A DNA stretch of 18,990 nucleotides from Chrysochromulina parva (taxonomy: Eukaryota > Haptophyta > Prymnesiales > Chrysochromulinaceae). Shown here in pieces: positions 8,381-17,900 of the stretch. Location: NCBI GenBank assembly GCA_002887195.1, contig PJAB01000932.1, forward strand, positions 1-18,990, given 5' to 3'. The notes beneath the pieces were generated by a model. That model ran no database searches. It was given only the letters and a program-made list of their open reading frames with translations, and was not told the DNA's origin. Every line of letters begins with the position of its first letter. Positions within the stretch are counted from its first letter, which is position 1. A program made the position numbers and the translations under genes.

Positions 8381-10390
8381 ATGCCCACGACTGCGCCGAA
8401 AGGCAAGTTAAAGGTAAGCAAACTCAAATTGAAAGGCGACGTCATCGATAGGTCGCAGCTTTCCACGAGGCTGAAAAACGACGTCAACGATAGGTCGCAG
8501 CTGTCCACAAGGTCGCAGCTGTCCACAAGATCGCAGCTGTCCAGTCGTGTTGATTCCGGCCCATCCAGCCACCGCTCGACCAAGGCCGCATCACCATCTC
8601 CGTCCCATGCGGGCACTAGCCGAGCTCGATCAGCGCATCTCAAGCCACTGACAGTACTTCAAACATCCGTTGCTGAAGACTGTAAAGAGGAAGAGGACGG
8701 AACAGAACTTAAAGAAGACGAATGCCCGCCGAATGACGCATCCGCAACAGCTGAGCCCTTTAAATTGCCTTTGTTGCTGAATGCTGCGTCATCACCATTT
8801 GCGTCAACGTACGTGGTGCCCTCCGCATCGTCGTCTGCCGGATCGCAACCCTCACAGCGCAACGAAACCACGACGGAGCCACTGTTCGGCGAGGCCGAGG
8901 ATGACGATGAGGACGAACTTGATCCCACCGAGCGACGAGTGATGACAGAGACAGAGCATGCGGAGGCCGTGGCTATTCAGGCAGCTTCCATGGAGGCGGC
9001 GGCCGCGGCGGCCTCTGCGCCACTCAAGCACAGCTCCGAGCTTCGTAAGGCTGTCGAGGCGCGGCATGCGGAGGCGGCCGCACTCGAGCTCGAGCTTCAA
9101 AAGGCAAGCGAGCCCACAAAGCCAGAGGACATCGCACTCGAGGAACTCGTCGGGAGGGCAGTCCTCGCGCGCAATCTCTCAGCGAGCTCAATGCTGAAGG
9201 AGTGGGACAGGAATCGGGACGGCGAGCTGTCGAGGTCCGAATTCAAACAGGCGATCAACGACTTGACAGCTAGCTATGTCACACGGCCGCCGACCATCGA
9301 GCGGATCGGCGCACTCTTCGAATCGATTGACATCGATGGGAGCGGCAAGCTCTCGACGGACGAGCTCAAGCCCTTTTTGCGCGCTTTTTATGTGCAGAGG
9401 GATGGGCGCGCCCAGTGGGAGGAGCGCGCGCGCAGGCGAATTACAAAATGCGCCGACGATGCCACGGCCATCCATGAGGCGGCTGAGGCGACGTTCTTGG
9501 CAGAGGCTATGGAGCTCCGGCTGAAGGCGACACGCACGCAGCCGCCGCTCAATGTGCGTCTCGGGCGCGCCATTCGGAGCAAGCTGACGAGTGATTCAGG
9601 GAGGAGTCCGGGTTACAGCAGCGCGCTCGATGCACTCGCGTTGCAATGGGCAGCCGCCCAGCACCACGGCGACTACACTTGCACGACGCTGCGCAAGCAC
9701 CAGTTTCGACGGCAGCTGATGGCGCTTAAGAACATGGGCGAGCTGCGCATCGAGGGCGTCGTGGGCGAGGCGATGGCGCAGATTGATGCCCTGTTCGATC
9801 ACCTCGTTTTCTTACAGGAGAAGGAGAAGGCGGAGCTGACAGAACGGCTCGTGAGGGCGAAGCAATGGAACGCCGGGCACAACTCATTGAAGGCTGAGGG
9901 CGTCCTTGAAACCTCTGGGCACGGCGCCGGCGTGGGCGTGGGCGTAGGAGCAGGCACAGGCGTAAGGAGAGGGGCAGTCAAAGACGAGTCGGCGCCCTTC
10001 GAGATCCACGTAGCAGAGACGTGCGAGGGAGATGGCGACTGTTCATTGCAAGACGACGACAGTGACGACGACGATGCTGGGCAGCTCGAAATTCGGTCGA
10101 CCTTGGCTACGCTTGTAACTGGTGCCGCGCTGCAGCTCGAGGAGGTCGACGAGCAGGAGGAGGCGTGGAAGGATGCGGTCCAGGCTGCGTATCACCTGCA
10201 GGTGGACCTCGCAGTCACCGAGGCGGCCGAGAAGGTGACCGCCGCCTTTGAGGCTGAGAGGGCAAGCCTTCGGGCCAAGGCTGCCGCCGAGAAGCGTAGG
10301 TCCAGAGAGCAGCGCCTGTTCGAGAAAAAGCGTGAGCAGCGCCGGGCCGCCCTAGCGCGCAAGGTTGCGGAGACCGGGGCGGTCGAGTAG
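8381..10390 (+). CDS. EF-hand calcium-binding protein with charged and coiled regions
   Basis: 669 residues from the ATG at 8381 (GCGCCATGC); the longer frame starts with GTG at 8228 within a repeat-rich spacer and is unlikely to be translated there. The N-terminal third is disordered: basic and Ser-rich, with RSQLSTR repeats, then acidic stretches. Two canonical EF-hand loops lie at residues 276-287 (DRNRDGELSRSE) and 317-328 (DIDGSGKLSTDE), with all calcium-coordinating positions filled, forming a normal EF pair. The rest is helical and charged, with a Gly/Val run, an acidic DDDSDDDD stretch, and a C-terminal Lys/Arg/Ala-rich helix resembling a coiled coil. It is probably a cytosolic or cytoskeleton-associated calcium sensor without an enzymatic domain. 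No intron is evident. The EF-hands are secure; the cellular role is unknown. Confidence 0.85.
   Translation: MPTTAPKGKLKVSKLKLKGDVIDRSQLSTRLKNDVNDRSQLSTRSQLSTRSQLSSRVDSGPSSHRSTKAASPSPSHAGTSRARSAHLKPLTVLQTSVAEDCKEEEDGTELKEDECPPNDASATAEPFKLPLLLNAASSPFASTYVVPSASSSAGSQPSQRNETTTEPLFGEAEDDDEDELDPTERRVMTETEHAEAVAIQAASMEAAAAAASAPLKHSSELRKAVEARHAEAAALELELQKASEPTKPEDIALEELVGRAVLARNLSASSMLKEWDRNRDGELSRSEFKQAINDLTASYVTRPPTIERIGALFESIDIDGSGKLSTDELKPFLRAFYVQRDGRAQWEERARRRITKCADDATAIHEAAEATFLAEAMELRLKATRTQPPLNVRLGRAIRSKLTSDSGRSPGYSSALDALALQWAAAQHHGDYTCTTLRKHQFRRQLMALKNMGELRIEGVVGEAMAQIDALFDHLVFLQEKEKAELTERLVRAKQWNAGHNSLKAEGVLETSGHGAGVGVGVGAGTGVRRGAVKDESAPFEIHVAETCEGDGDCSLQDDDSDDDDAGQLEIRSTLATLVTGAALQLEEVDEQEEAWKDAVQAAYHLQVDLAVTEAAEKVTAAFEAERASLRAKAAAEKRRSREQRLFEKKREQRRAALARKVAETGAVE
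8492..8545 (+). repeat. 18-bp coding tandem repeat, three copies
   Basis: Three 18-bp units based on AGGTCGCAGCTGTCCACA encode RSQLST repeats at the N-terminus of the EF-hand protein. A more diverged copy, with a shared GACGTCA.CGATAGG leader, lies about 45 bp upstream, showing an earlier, longer duplication. Confidence 0.85.
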
Positions 10391-10777
10391 TGTATGCTTA
10401 CCCCCCTGGGTTTTTTTAGAGCAGTTCCAGGATTCATCACAGGATTCATAAGGTCACCGTTCACCTGGTTTGTGGGTTTTCTTATTTCGATTCTTCTTGA
10501 CGCCTCGCATTTCGCGATCGTGATTCGTTGCGGAAAAGAGCGGACCTACCTCCTACGCTATCACGGTATCACAACGCAGTCGAGTGGAGACGCAGCTTCA
10601 GCGTTCAGGGACCTCCCGTCCCATTGCTCCCGTCCCTGATCTCAGATAGGATAAACCACTGACTTCCCCAATCACAGCGTTGCCTCTCTTTCTCTCTCGA
10701 AGAGTCACCGCAGCACACCTCGCACCCCACCTGGCAGGCCTCCCCTGGCAGGCCGTAGCGGACCTTTTCGACCTAAC
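10391..10777. other. Convergent 3' spacer, no gene seen
   Basis: The stretch lies between the 3' ends of the plus-strand EF-hand gene and the minus-strand GH30 gene. An 81-codon frame begins at 10394, directly after the EF-hand stop codon; it is hydrophobic but matches nothing I know and is probably 3' UTR. Small direct repeats occur (CAGGATTCAT twice near 10429-10450; CCTGGCAGGCC twice near 10730-10755). Confidence 0.45.
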
Positions 10778-13749
10778 TCAGTGCGTCCTGTACATTGTGC
10801 TTGGGCACAACTCAGTATAGGCCTCGTACGGTAGCTCAGCCTCCTCGTTGGTGGGGACGGCTAGGGCGCGCCCCATTTCTCGGCGGCGGTAGCCAGTGAT
10901 GATGTAGCCTGTCCCGAGGAGACCAACAGCGAGCAGGCAGGTGGTGAGCGGCCACATGCTGACCGTGGCGCTGGCGTGGTCAGCAGGATCGGCGCCGCTC
11001 GACATCATCGATGTGAAGAGGTCTTCCTGCAAAAGGCCATCGATGCCGCCGGCGGCCGGCGAGGCGACCGGCTCGCCGGCTGGCGACGCGGCTGGCGACG
11101 CGGCCGACGGCGCGGCCGGGAGGCGGTACGACTGGATCGAGTGCGGCGGCACGGTCACGTTGGAAGCACCGGCGCCGAGAGAGACATCATAGATGGAGAA
11201 GGTCAGCGCCTCCTTGCCCTTGTTCATAGCGACAACTGAGACGCCGCCATCTGGCGTGACGAAGGCGACAGCATCGAAATCGGGCTCCTTGGCGATATAT
11301 GGCTGGAGGCAGAGCTCACGGTCGTCCAACGGGTCGTCATTGGCCAGGTTGGCGAGCGAGCGCACCGGGAAAGCGTGGGGGAAGCCCTGGCCATCGCCGT
11401 GGACCACGCTGAAGGTCTGCGCCTCGGCATCAATGTCTGTGCACGGCAGGGCCTGCGCCACAATGTACGTCGATCCAGCGTCGAGTCCGATGGACGAGCC
11501 CGAAGTGCCCTTTTTTGTGAGGCACTTGCCCGACGCCGGGTTGACGAATTGCGTGCACGCGACGCCCGTCGACTTGACCTGCGCGTTCGTACACTTGGGC
11601 GAGATGCGACGCTCCCACTTTTGGTTGGGTGAGTGTGCGCACGAGTACGTGTCGATGCGAGGGCCAACGCCCCAGTTGGACACGTCGAGGCACTGGTAGG
11701 ACGTCTTCTCGATGACGATCGAGCCGGTGTTGTCCAGTGTGAACGACTGGAGACCCGAGCCCGAGCACGGCAGGAAGACGAGTGGCTGACCGTTGGCAAC
11801 GTCATTCACGGTGAGCTCCTTCTCTTCGACGACATGGTTGGCAATCTTGATGCGCTTCGATAGTGCGGGGATGTACTGAGAGAAGTGGCCCATGTAGTAA
11901 AACGATGCCTGGAAGATGAGCGTGCTGCCCTGCTTGAGCTTCTGCTTTGGATCGGCGATGATGTTGGCGTCGCAGCGATTACCAAGGTGGTTGGGGCCGC
12001 CGGTGACGTCGAGGATCAGATTCCAGTCGACCCAGCCTATCGACCAATGGAGGAGGTCCTGGAGGATATCCATACCCAGGTGCTCAGCACGCTGCCACCA
12101 CTCGTCGGCGTTCATGTGCCTATACACGACGCCAGGGCAGTTGCACGCCTCAGTTGCCAAGATGAACTTATCCGGCGCGATCTCGTGTGTGCTCTCGAGG
12201 TTATGCGTGTTCAGACCGCCATACCAGTGCACACCGATACCATCAATCATTGAACGCGCGCCGGGATCGGCGTACAGGGTTTTGGCCCACTCGACCACTG
12301 AGCGCGAGGAGGGAATCGCGAACCGCACCAGGCCAAGTCATGTCATGTCGGACACAAGAATGGGGTGGGGGCAAGGACGAGGATGGGCACGGACGTGGAC
12401 GAGGATGGGCGAAGCTGTGGGGTGGAGGCGACGTGTGCCACGGCAACAGCACGGGACCGGGCGCGACACGCATGCATACCGTGATCCTTGTTGTGGTCAA
12501 ATCCGATAATCTTGGTGCCGGGGTGGTCGGCCCGCAGTACGGGGCCGAGGTGCTTCTTCACAAACTGTGCCTGGAACTCGGGCGTCCAGAGGCACTTCTC
12601 CCAGCCCACATCGCCAGCCTCGGCCTCGTTCTGGACGGTCACACCCCATATGTCGATGCCGTGCTTTTTGTACGCGGAGATGAAGCGGGAAAAGTAGTTG
12701 GCGTACGGGCGCTGCATCTCGGGGTCGAGACCGTTGGGCTTCGCCGTCGAGAGCATCGAGCGCACGCCGTTGATTGGAAGTTTCATCCAATGTGGCGGCG
12801 ACCAAGGGGAGGCAAAGAGTGAGAGCTTGCTCCCCGCCCTGCGGATCGCATCCTGAGCTGCAAGGATCATGGGGATCATGCCACTGTCAACGTCGTGGGC
12901 TACCGAGTCGTCAAAATGCTTGAGCTCGACATCACCAGCCACGTAGGCGAACGAGTAAGTGCGAGACCAGTCCCCCGGACCGAAATCGCACGAGTTCATG
13001 GGTACGCGACCGACCGTGTAACCGAGGCCACCTTTCTCAGGAGGATCGAAGTACTTGTGAATGACCGTAGCCTGGTCCTCCGGTGTCAACGAGAGCCAGT
13101 TGAGGGCCGCAGCTTCGGTGAATGCACCTCCAAACCCGAGAATCTCCTGGTATGTAGCGCTCCGGTCGATGGTCAGTACCTTGGCCTCGATGCTCGGCGA
13201 CGCCATCCTCTCGAGCCGGAGAGGTGGCATTTTCTGGAGCAGATTGTACTTGCCATTGCCGAGCGAGGCCGTCTGCTTCCATTCAATGGGCGGGAGAGCA
13301 GGTGGCGAGAGAGGAGAGGGCGGGGGAGGAAAGGGCGGTGGTGGCGACGGCGGTGGTGGCGACGGAGACGGTGGCGCAGGTGGGGGAGGCGCGGGTGGGG
13401 GAGGCGTGGGTGGAGGAGGCGTGGGTGGAGGAGGCATGGGTGGAGGAGGCGTGGGTGGGGGAGGCGTGGGTGGAGGAGGCGTGGGCGGAGGAGGCGTGGG
13501 CGGAGGAGGCATGGGCGGAGGAGGCGCAGGCGGTGGTGGCACCGGTGGGGGAGGCATTGGTGGCGGTGGCAACGGCGGGGGTGGAGAGAGATCATCGCCG
13601 AAGATGGGCTGGAGACAGATGCCTAGTAGCATCAGCTTCATCAAATAGCCAGCACGTGGTACGGCAAAACCCAGCCGACGTCTAAATTGGAGTGCCTTGT
13701 TTCGGCAAGCCTTTCGGGGCGACGGAGGGCTCGGTCGGCATGAAAACAT
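10778..13749 (-). CDS. GH30 glucosylceramidase-like hydrolase, membrane-anchored, with inserted lectin segment (2 exons)
   Basis: Join of exon 1 (13749-12480) and exon 2 (12297-10778), 929 residues. An in-frame ATG at 13641 would start a cleaner signal peptide (MKLMLLGICLQPIFG) and give 893 residues; I regard it as at least as likely. After the signal comes a polyproline stem of about 100 residues, then the GH30 barrel: GFGGAFTEAA, RVPMNSCDF, acid/base Glu375 in TVQNEAE and nucleophile Glu473 in ILATEAC. These match glucocerebrosidase-type enzymes, which cleave glucose from glucosylceramide. After the GHFSQYIP strand of the C-terminal beta domain, about 180 residues (roughly 580-760) with paired cysteines and a QKW motif resemble a ricin-B lectin; the beta domain then resumes at DAVAFVTPDGG. 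A Pro/Ala stem, a membrane helix (about 871-893) and a short cytosolic tail follow. Likely a type I membrane enzyme of the endomembrane system or cell surface. Confidence 0.9.
12298..12479 (-). other. Intron of the GH30 gene, 182 bp, phase 1
   Basis: On the minus strand it runs from GTATGC to GCGCTCAG. Splicing joins ...KDH to VVEWAK with the junction codon GTG, restoring the normal GH30 order between the acid/base and nucleophile segments; without it the first frame runs into a stop about 46 codons later. The intron contains two copies of a 14-mer (plus-strand GGACGAGGATGGGC at 12375 and 12397). Confidence 0.85.
13300..13590 (-). repeat. Polyproline-encoding tandem repeat (15-bp unit)
   Basis: Plus-strand units of the form GGTGGAGGAGGCGTG repeat with period 15 bp and encode PPPPx pentads (x = T, A, M, V) on the minus strand, changing at the C-terminal end to SPPPP as in extensin-like proteins. 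It forms the stem between the signal peptide and the GH30 catalytic domain. Confidence 0.9.
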
Positions 13750-14141
13750 CGCTTTTCATGTTAATACACACAACACGCTTTTCACAGAGGAGATTGTGGC
13801 TGTTTGATGACGCTTTTACTGGATGTCGGGTGCCGGTAGTCATTTTCACAGTAATGTTGTGAACGCGCGACGGCCGAACGACGACAGAGATTTGTCGCGA
13901 TAAGCGCGTGTGTTGCAGCCCAAAGCGCCCCGCGCGTGATTGCAGGCGCAATCACGAGAGTGTGGTTTGTGTTTTGATGTTATCAAACTGAAGTAGTAGG
14001 CGCAATCACGTGGATGAGACCCAAAAATCTCTTCAAGTCAATCATGGATCCAACAAGTGCTGCGTAGCTCGCGCGCGATAGCGCGCTGAGCGTCGTGGTT
14101 GACCAGCGCTCGCGATTTTTGGGTCCAGTGGCAAGGTAGCA
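13750..14141. promoter_or_regulatory. Divergent promoter region with nested inverted repeats
   Basis: This spacer separates the minus-strand GH30 gene from the plus-strand FkbM gene. It contains a 9-bp inverted repeat CGTGATTGC/GCAATCACG at 13935-13956, a direct repeat AGGCGCAATCACG at 13944-13956 and 13998-14010, a 12-bp inverted repeat GACCCAAAAATC/GATTTTTGGGTC at 14018-14029 and 14114-14125, and between its arms GCGCGC-GATA-GCGCGC at 14071-14086. The last arm ends 16 bp before the FkbM start codon. Shared or separate promoters cannot be told apart. Confidence 0.4.
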
Positions 14142-14828
14142 ATGCTCAGCAGCATTAGCCTCGTCACTGCTTTCCCTTTGAACGATACATGGGCACTTCT
14201 GGGCAGGAGGTGCGCTAAGTACCCGATGATGGCATCTCTGCTTGAGATGGCAAAGTTAAATGAAGGAATTGTTATTGACGTTGGCGCCAACGGCGGCTGC
14301 GAGATGTTTCATGCGCTTAGGAAGGGTCGACGTGTCATCGGAGTGGAGTGCCTCGGGAGCGCCTACCACGAGTTGCTCAGCATGTCTGCCATAGGAGAGC
14401 ATCCAAATGCGACCTTGCTGCACGTATGCGCAAGCAACGGCACCCGCATCGCTGATCTGAATCTTGCTCGCGATTCATCGAGCCTCATCGAAGCTAATGT
14501 TCGCAAGACGAGATCTGAATTGAGGAAGGTGCCAACTGTAGGGCGTGTGCGAGAGCCTGTGGTGCTGGTGCCTCTTGATGAGGTGCTTTCACCGGCTGAG
14601 CGTGTTGCGGTCATCAAGGTCGATGTGCAAGGCACAGAATATGAGGTGCTCCAAGGACTGCGGCGAACCATCGTCCGCGACCGCCCTCTGATCAGCTACG
14701 AAGACGATGCCAAATTCCTGAATAGCAGCGATCTCGGGCGCATGTTGAGGGAGCTGGGATACGCATGCCGTGATCTCGGACATTACGATAAAGTCTGCAC
14801 TCATGCGCTCGCATCATCCGGTTCGTGA
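14142..14828 (+). CDS. FkbM-family SAM-dependent methyltransferase
   Basis: 228 residues from an ATG at 14142; intronless. The S-adenosylmethionine-binding motif VIDVGANGG is at residues 44-52, followed by an acidic residue in GVECLG at the end of the second strand, and the family signature IKVDVQGTEYEVLQG around Asp161. FkbM proteins usually O-methylate small molecules, sugars or glycolipids. The short N-terminus before motif I (about 43 residues) is near the family minimum; MLSSISLVTAFPL could be a weak signal sequence or just the first helix. It is transcribed divergently from the GH30 gene and converges with the ART/LRR gene, leaving 104 bp between stops. The nearby glycan-related genes make a sugar or glycolipid substrate conceivable, but this is inference from position only. 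Confidence 0.88.
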   Translation: MLSSISLVTAFPLNDTWALLGRRCAKYPMMASLLEMAKLNEGIVIDVGANGGCEMFHALRKGRRVIGVECLGSAYHELLSMSAIGEHPNATLLHVCASNGTRIADLNLARDSSSLIEANVRKTRSELRKVPTVGRVREPVVLVPLDEVLSPAERVAVIKVDVQGTEYEVLQGLRRTIVRDRPLISYEDDAKFLNSSDLGRMLRELGYACRDLGHYDKVCTHALASSGS

Positions 14829-14932
14829 CCGGTGACGGGTGGTCTTGCGTTGGGACTACCAAAAAGTGCCATGTGCCTTGTGTGCCAGTATTTCTACTAC
14901 GTATTTGAATCAATCTCGGCTACGTCTCTTAC

Positions 14933-17900
14933 TCAGAGATCCAGCACCATCTCGACGACCCGCCGATCAGCCTTGCGGCCAAGCACCTCCTTCGAACGCC
15001 GCACAAACGAGCCGCTACGCTCATCCACGGCTTCGCGCAGCATCTCAATGTCCGTCGGCTTGATGTCGTTGTACTTGAGGTTGAGGCTCGTGACGGCGCA
15101 CACGGTGCTCGCTCGGACCGCCTCCGCGATGGCCCGGATGCCGGCGGACGTGTACGTGCCCTTGCCGGTGCTGTGGTTGATGCCGGCGATATTATTGAAG
15201 CTGAGATCGACGGAGGTCAGGCCTGGATGCTCGCCGATGAACGCGGCGAGCGCGACGGCGCCGTCGGGCCCGACCTCGTTCGACGGCAGCTCGAGGATCG
15301 TGAGCGCAGGCCGTATCTGCAGGTCTGCTGCGATCAGGATTGCGTCGGGCGCCTTAAGGCCCTTGTAGTAAAAGTTGACGTGTTTCTGGGTGGGACCAAT
15401 CCCGCAGAGCGAGACGCGGCGCGCCTTGGCGATTGCGGCGAGCATGCGGGCCGCGTCCTTGTCGAGCTCGTTGCCGAGCACGTTGAGGGCGGTGAGTGCG
15501 CGGTTGGAGGTGAGCGCATTCGCGAGCAGCTCGATGCCGCTCGCCTCATACTTGCCGATACCGTGGGCCAAGCCGCAGAGCGAGTTGTGACTCAGGTCCA
15601 CCTCGGTGAGCGACGTGTTCAGCTTGAGCGCCTGAGGGAGCGCCCGGAAAAGGACGAGTGGCAATTAGAGGCCATCAGAGGCCAGCAGAGGCCAGCGGAG
15701 TCCAGCAGAGACCATCATGGGCAATCAGAGGCCAGCAGAGGCCAGCAGAGGCCAGCAGAGGCAGTCCGTCGCAATCTCACCTGGGCGAGTGATTCGCATG
15801 CGGTGGGCAGCAGCGCGTTAGACGCAAGGCGCAGGCTGAGCATGGCCGAATGCGGCAGGCTCAGAAAGTGGCAGAGGGCCACGAGCCCCACGAGGTCGTT
15901 GCCCCGCTTGGCAATGTCGCATGCCTCGAGAGAGAGCCATGAGAGCCGTGCGGGCAGCCCGCGGCTGAGCGCGCCCACCACGTCCGGTGAGAGCTTGCGC
16001 TTAGCAAGGTCGAGCGACGTGAGCGAGGCGCGAGACCAGAAGACTGCGACCAGTCCGTAGGCCTCCATCAGATGAAGCGGCTGCTCACCAACGAGGGCAA
16101 AAGACTGGTGCGTCGAGCGCAGCAGGCTCCGCCCGTCGTCGTGGCATGAGACGCCCTGCCGTGTTGCCAATTGCATGAGACCCTTGGGCCAGCCATCAAG
16201 AATGGAGGCGAGTGCGACTGCCTCCTGAATCGCGTCGCCGAGCGGTCCGTTGTCATTGTAGTACTCGGGCTCGTGTGACGTGAGGGAGCCGAGCTTGTCA
16301 GCGAGGAAGGTCTCGACTACCCCAGTGATGCCACCCACGGGCGATCTCGCGAGCACCTCAAGCTCGGGCAACGATGCCTCGGCCGCAGCCGCCCTGCCGG
16401 CACCCGCACAACTTGCCTCACGAGACGTGCAACTTGGCGATGCGCCCGCTCTCGGCGTGCCTCCTGCGCCGCCGGCGCTGACGGCGCGTGGCGTGCTGCC
16501 CGCACGTGGCGTGCAGCCGCTGACGCTGATCTCACGCTCTTTGAGAGGTGCTGCGGCTTGCAGGGACCCGAGGCCTGTGCGGCTTTTTGACACCAGCGCG
16601 GCTCGTGGCTTGCTGCTGCTCCCAGATGACGTGCCCGCGTTCCACCTCGCTACCCCTTTCCGCGGGGGTGGCGCGAGCCCCAAGCGCAGCTCCTCCCAGA
16701 CCTCGCGAGTTTTCACTGCGTGCAGGATGCGAAGGCTGATCTGCTCGCACATGTCCTTGACGACCTTGCGCCGTTTCGAGATGACCTGAGGCAATCGGTG
16801 GCAAGGGGTGGTCATCAGTCGCAATCCGATCCGCGTCGCACTCGATTCAGTGTGGCAACCAGTGTGGCAACCAGCGGGTTGGAGAGTACCTGCTCGATCG
16901 TAGCGGCGTTCAGGTTGACAGACAGGCGTACGACCACCACGAGCACGCGCCCCTCGACGCGCGTCGTGAGGACTTCCAAGCCCGTCAGCGGCGCAAACAA
17001 GATCTCCTTTTCGTGGGGGTACTGGCTGAGCCAAGAGACGTCAGCTCCCCGGTCCACCATTCCCTGCTGGATCTCGAACACGATGCCAGCTCCCTTGGAC
17101 TGCGACGCGTACATGAGGGCGACCTGGCGGTTGAGCGTGGTGGACATGAAAGCCGACTCGATGCCGCCGCGCACTCCAAACTCATTTGGCGTCCAAAACT
17201 CATCTGGCAGCCTGCCGCCCGAGATGCCACGGTACACCTTGGCTGCCTGCGAGAGCTTGCCCGTCTTGACGATGCACGAGTTGATGGCATGCAGCGTGCT
17301 CACGTAACCATTGCCCTTGCATGAGGCGAGCGCCGCGCCAAAGCCGCGCAGCACCGCGTTGTACTTGACGAACATCGGACCAGTGTACAGGCGGCCGCCG
17401 AAGAGCTCATGGAGGGTCATGGGCGGCTCTCCTAGAGCCTCAAGCGTGCGGTTGCGCATGGCCATGCGTGCGAGCAACTCGTCGACCTTGACGGGCTCGC
17501 GCGGCCGGGCGATGCCCTCCACGCCACGCGTCTCAACCGGCCACGGTTTCGATTGCTTTCGGTCCGGCGTCGCCACAAAGCGCCACTCCGTATCCGAGGT
17601 CGTAGTCATCCCGTAATTCGTCGTCGTGAACGGCTCGCGAGAATCATCGCGCTCCGTGTGCTCCGCCGACATCGCCGCGTACACATTCGGATCGGGCGGG
17701 CCGATCTTGGCCTCGAGGCCTCCAAAGAACGTGCTCAAGCCGCCGTAGCTCAGTTTGAAGTTCTCGGCCGACGCAAACTTTTCGTGCAGGTCCGCGCCCG
17801 TCACCGCCTCCGACTTGGCGAACTCGTGCAGCTTTGGCAGGAGCTGGTCGACGATGGCATCGACGCCCGCGATGATGCGCTCGCGCAGGATCTCGCGCAG

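Noticed and set aside
10394..10639. A hydrophobic 81-codon frame right after the EF-hand gene.
   Set aside because: There is no homology I recognise, and its position fits 3' UTR; a stand-alone gene starting 4 bp after a stop is unlikely in a eukaryote.
13061..13648. A glycine-rich plus-strand frame (GGGxG repeats).
   Set aside because: It is the complement of the polyproline stem of the GH30 protein, which has a signal peptide and a conserved catalytic domain in frame.
15661..15760. CRISPR-like regular repeats.
   Set aside because: The units are 10 bp, contiguous and without spacers; they lie in an intron of a eukaryotic gene.
15173..16060. A 295-codon plus-strand frame across the LRR exons.
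   Set aside because: It is antisense to leucine-rich repeats, runs through the 10-bp minisatellite and has no recognisable domain.
16815..17034. Overlapping minus-strand ART and LRR reading frames as two separate genes.
   Set aside because: The overlap is explained by an intron with good GT and CTCAG ends in phase 0; the second frame has no plausible start of its own and continues the domain order.
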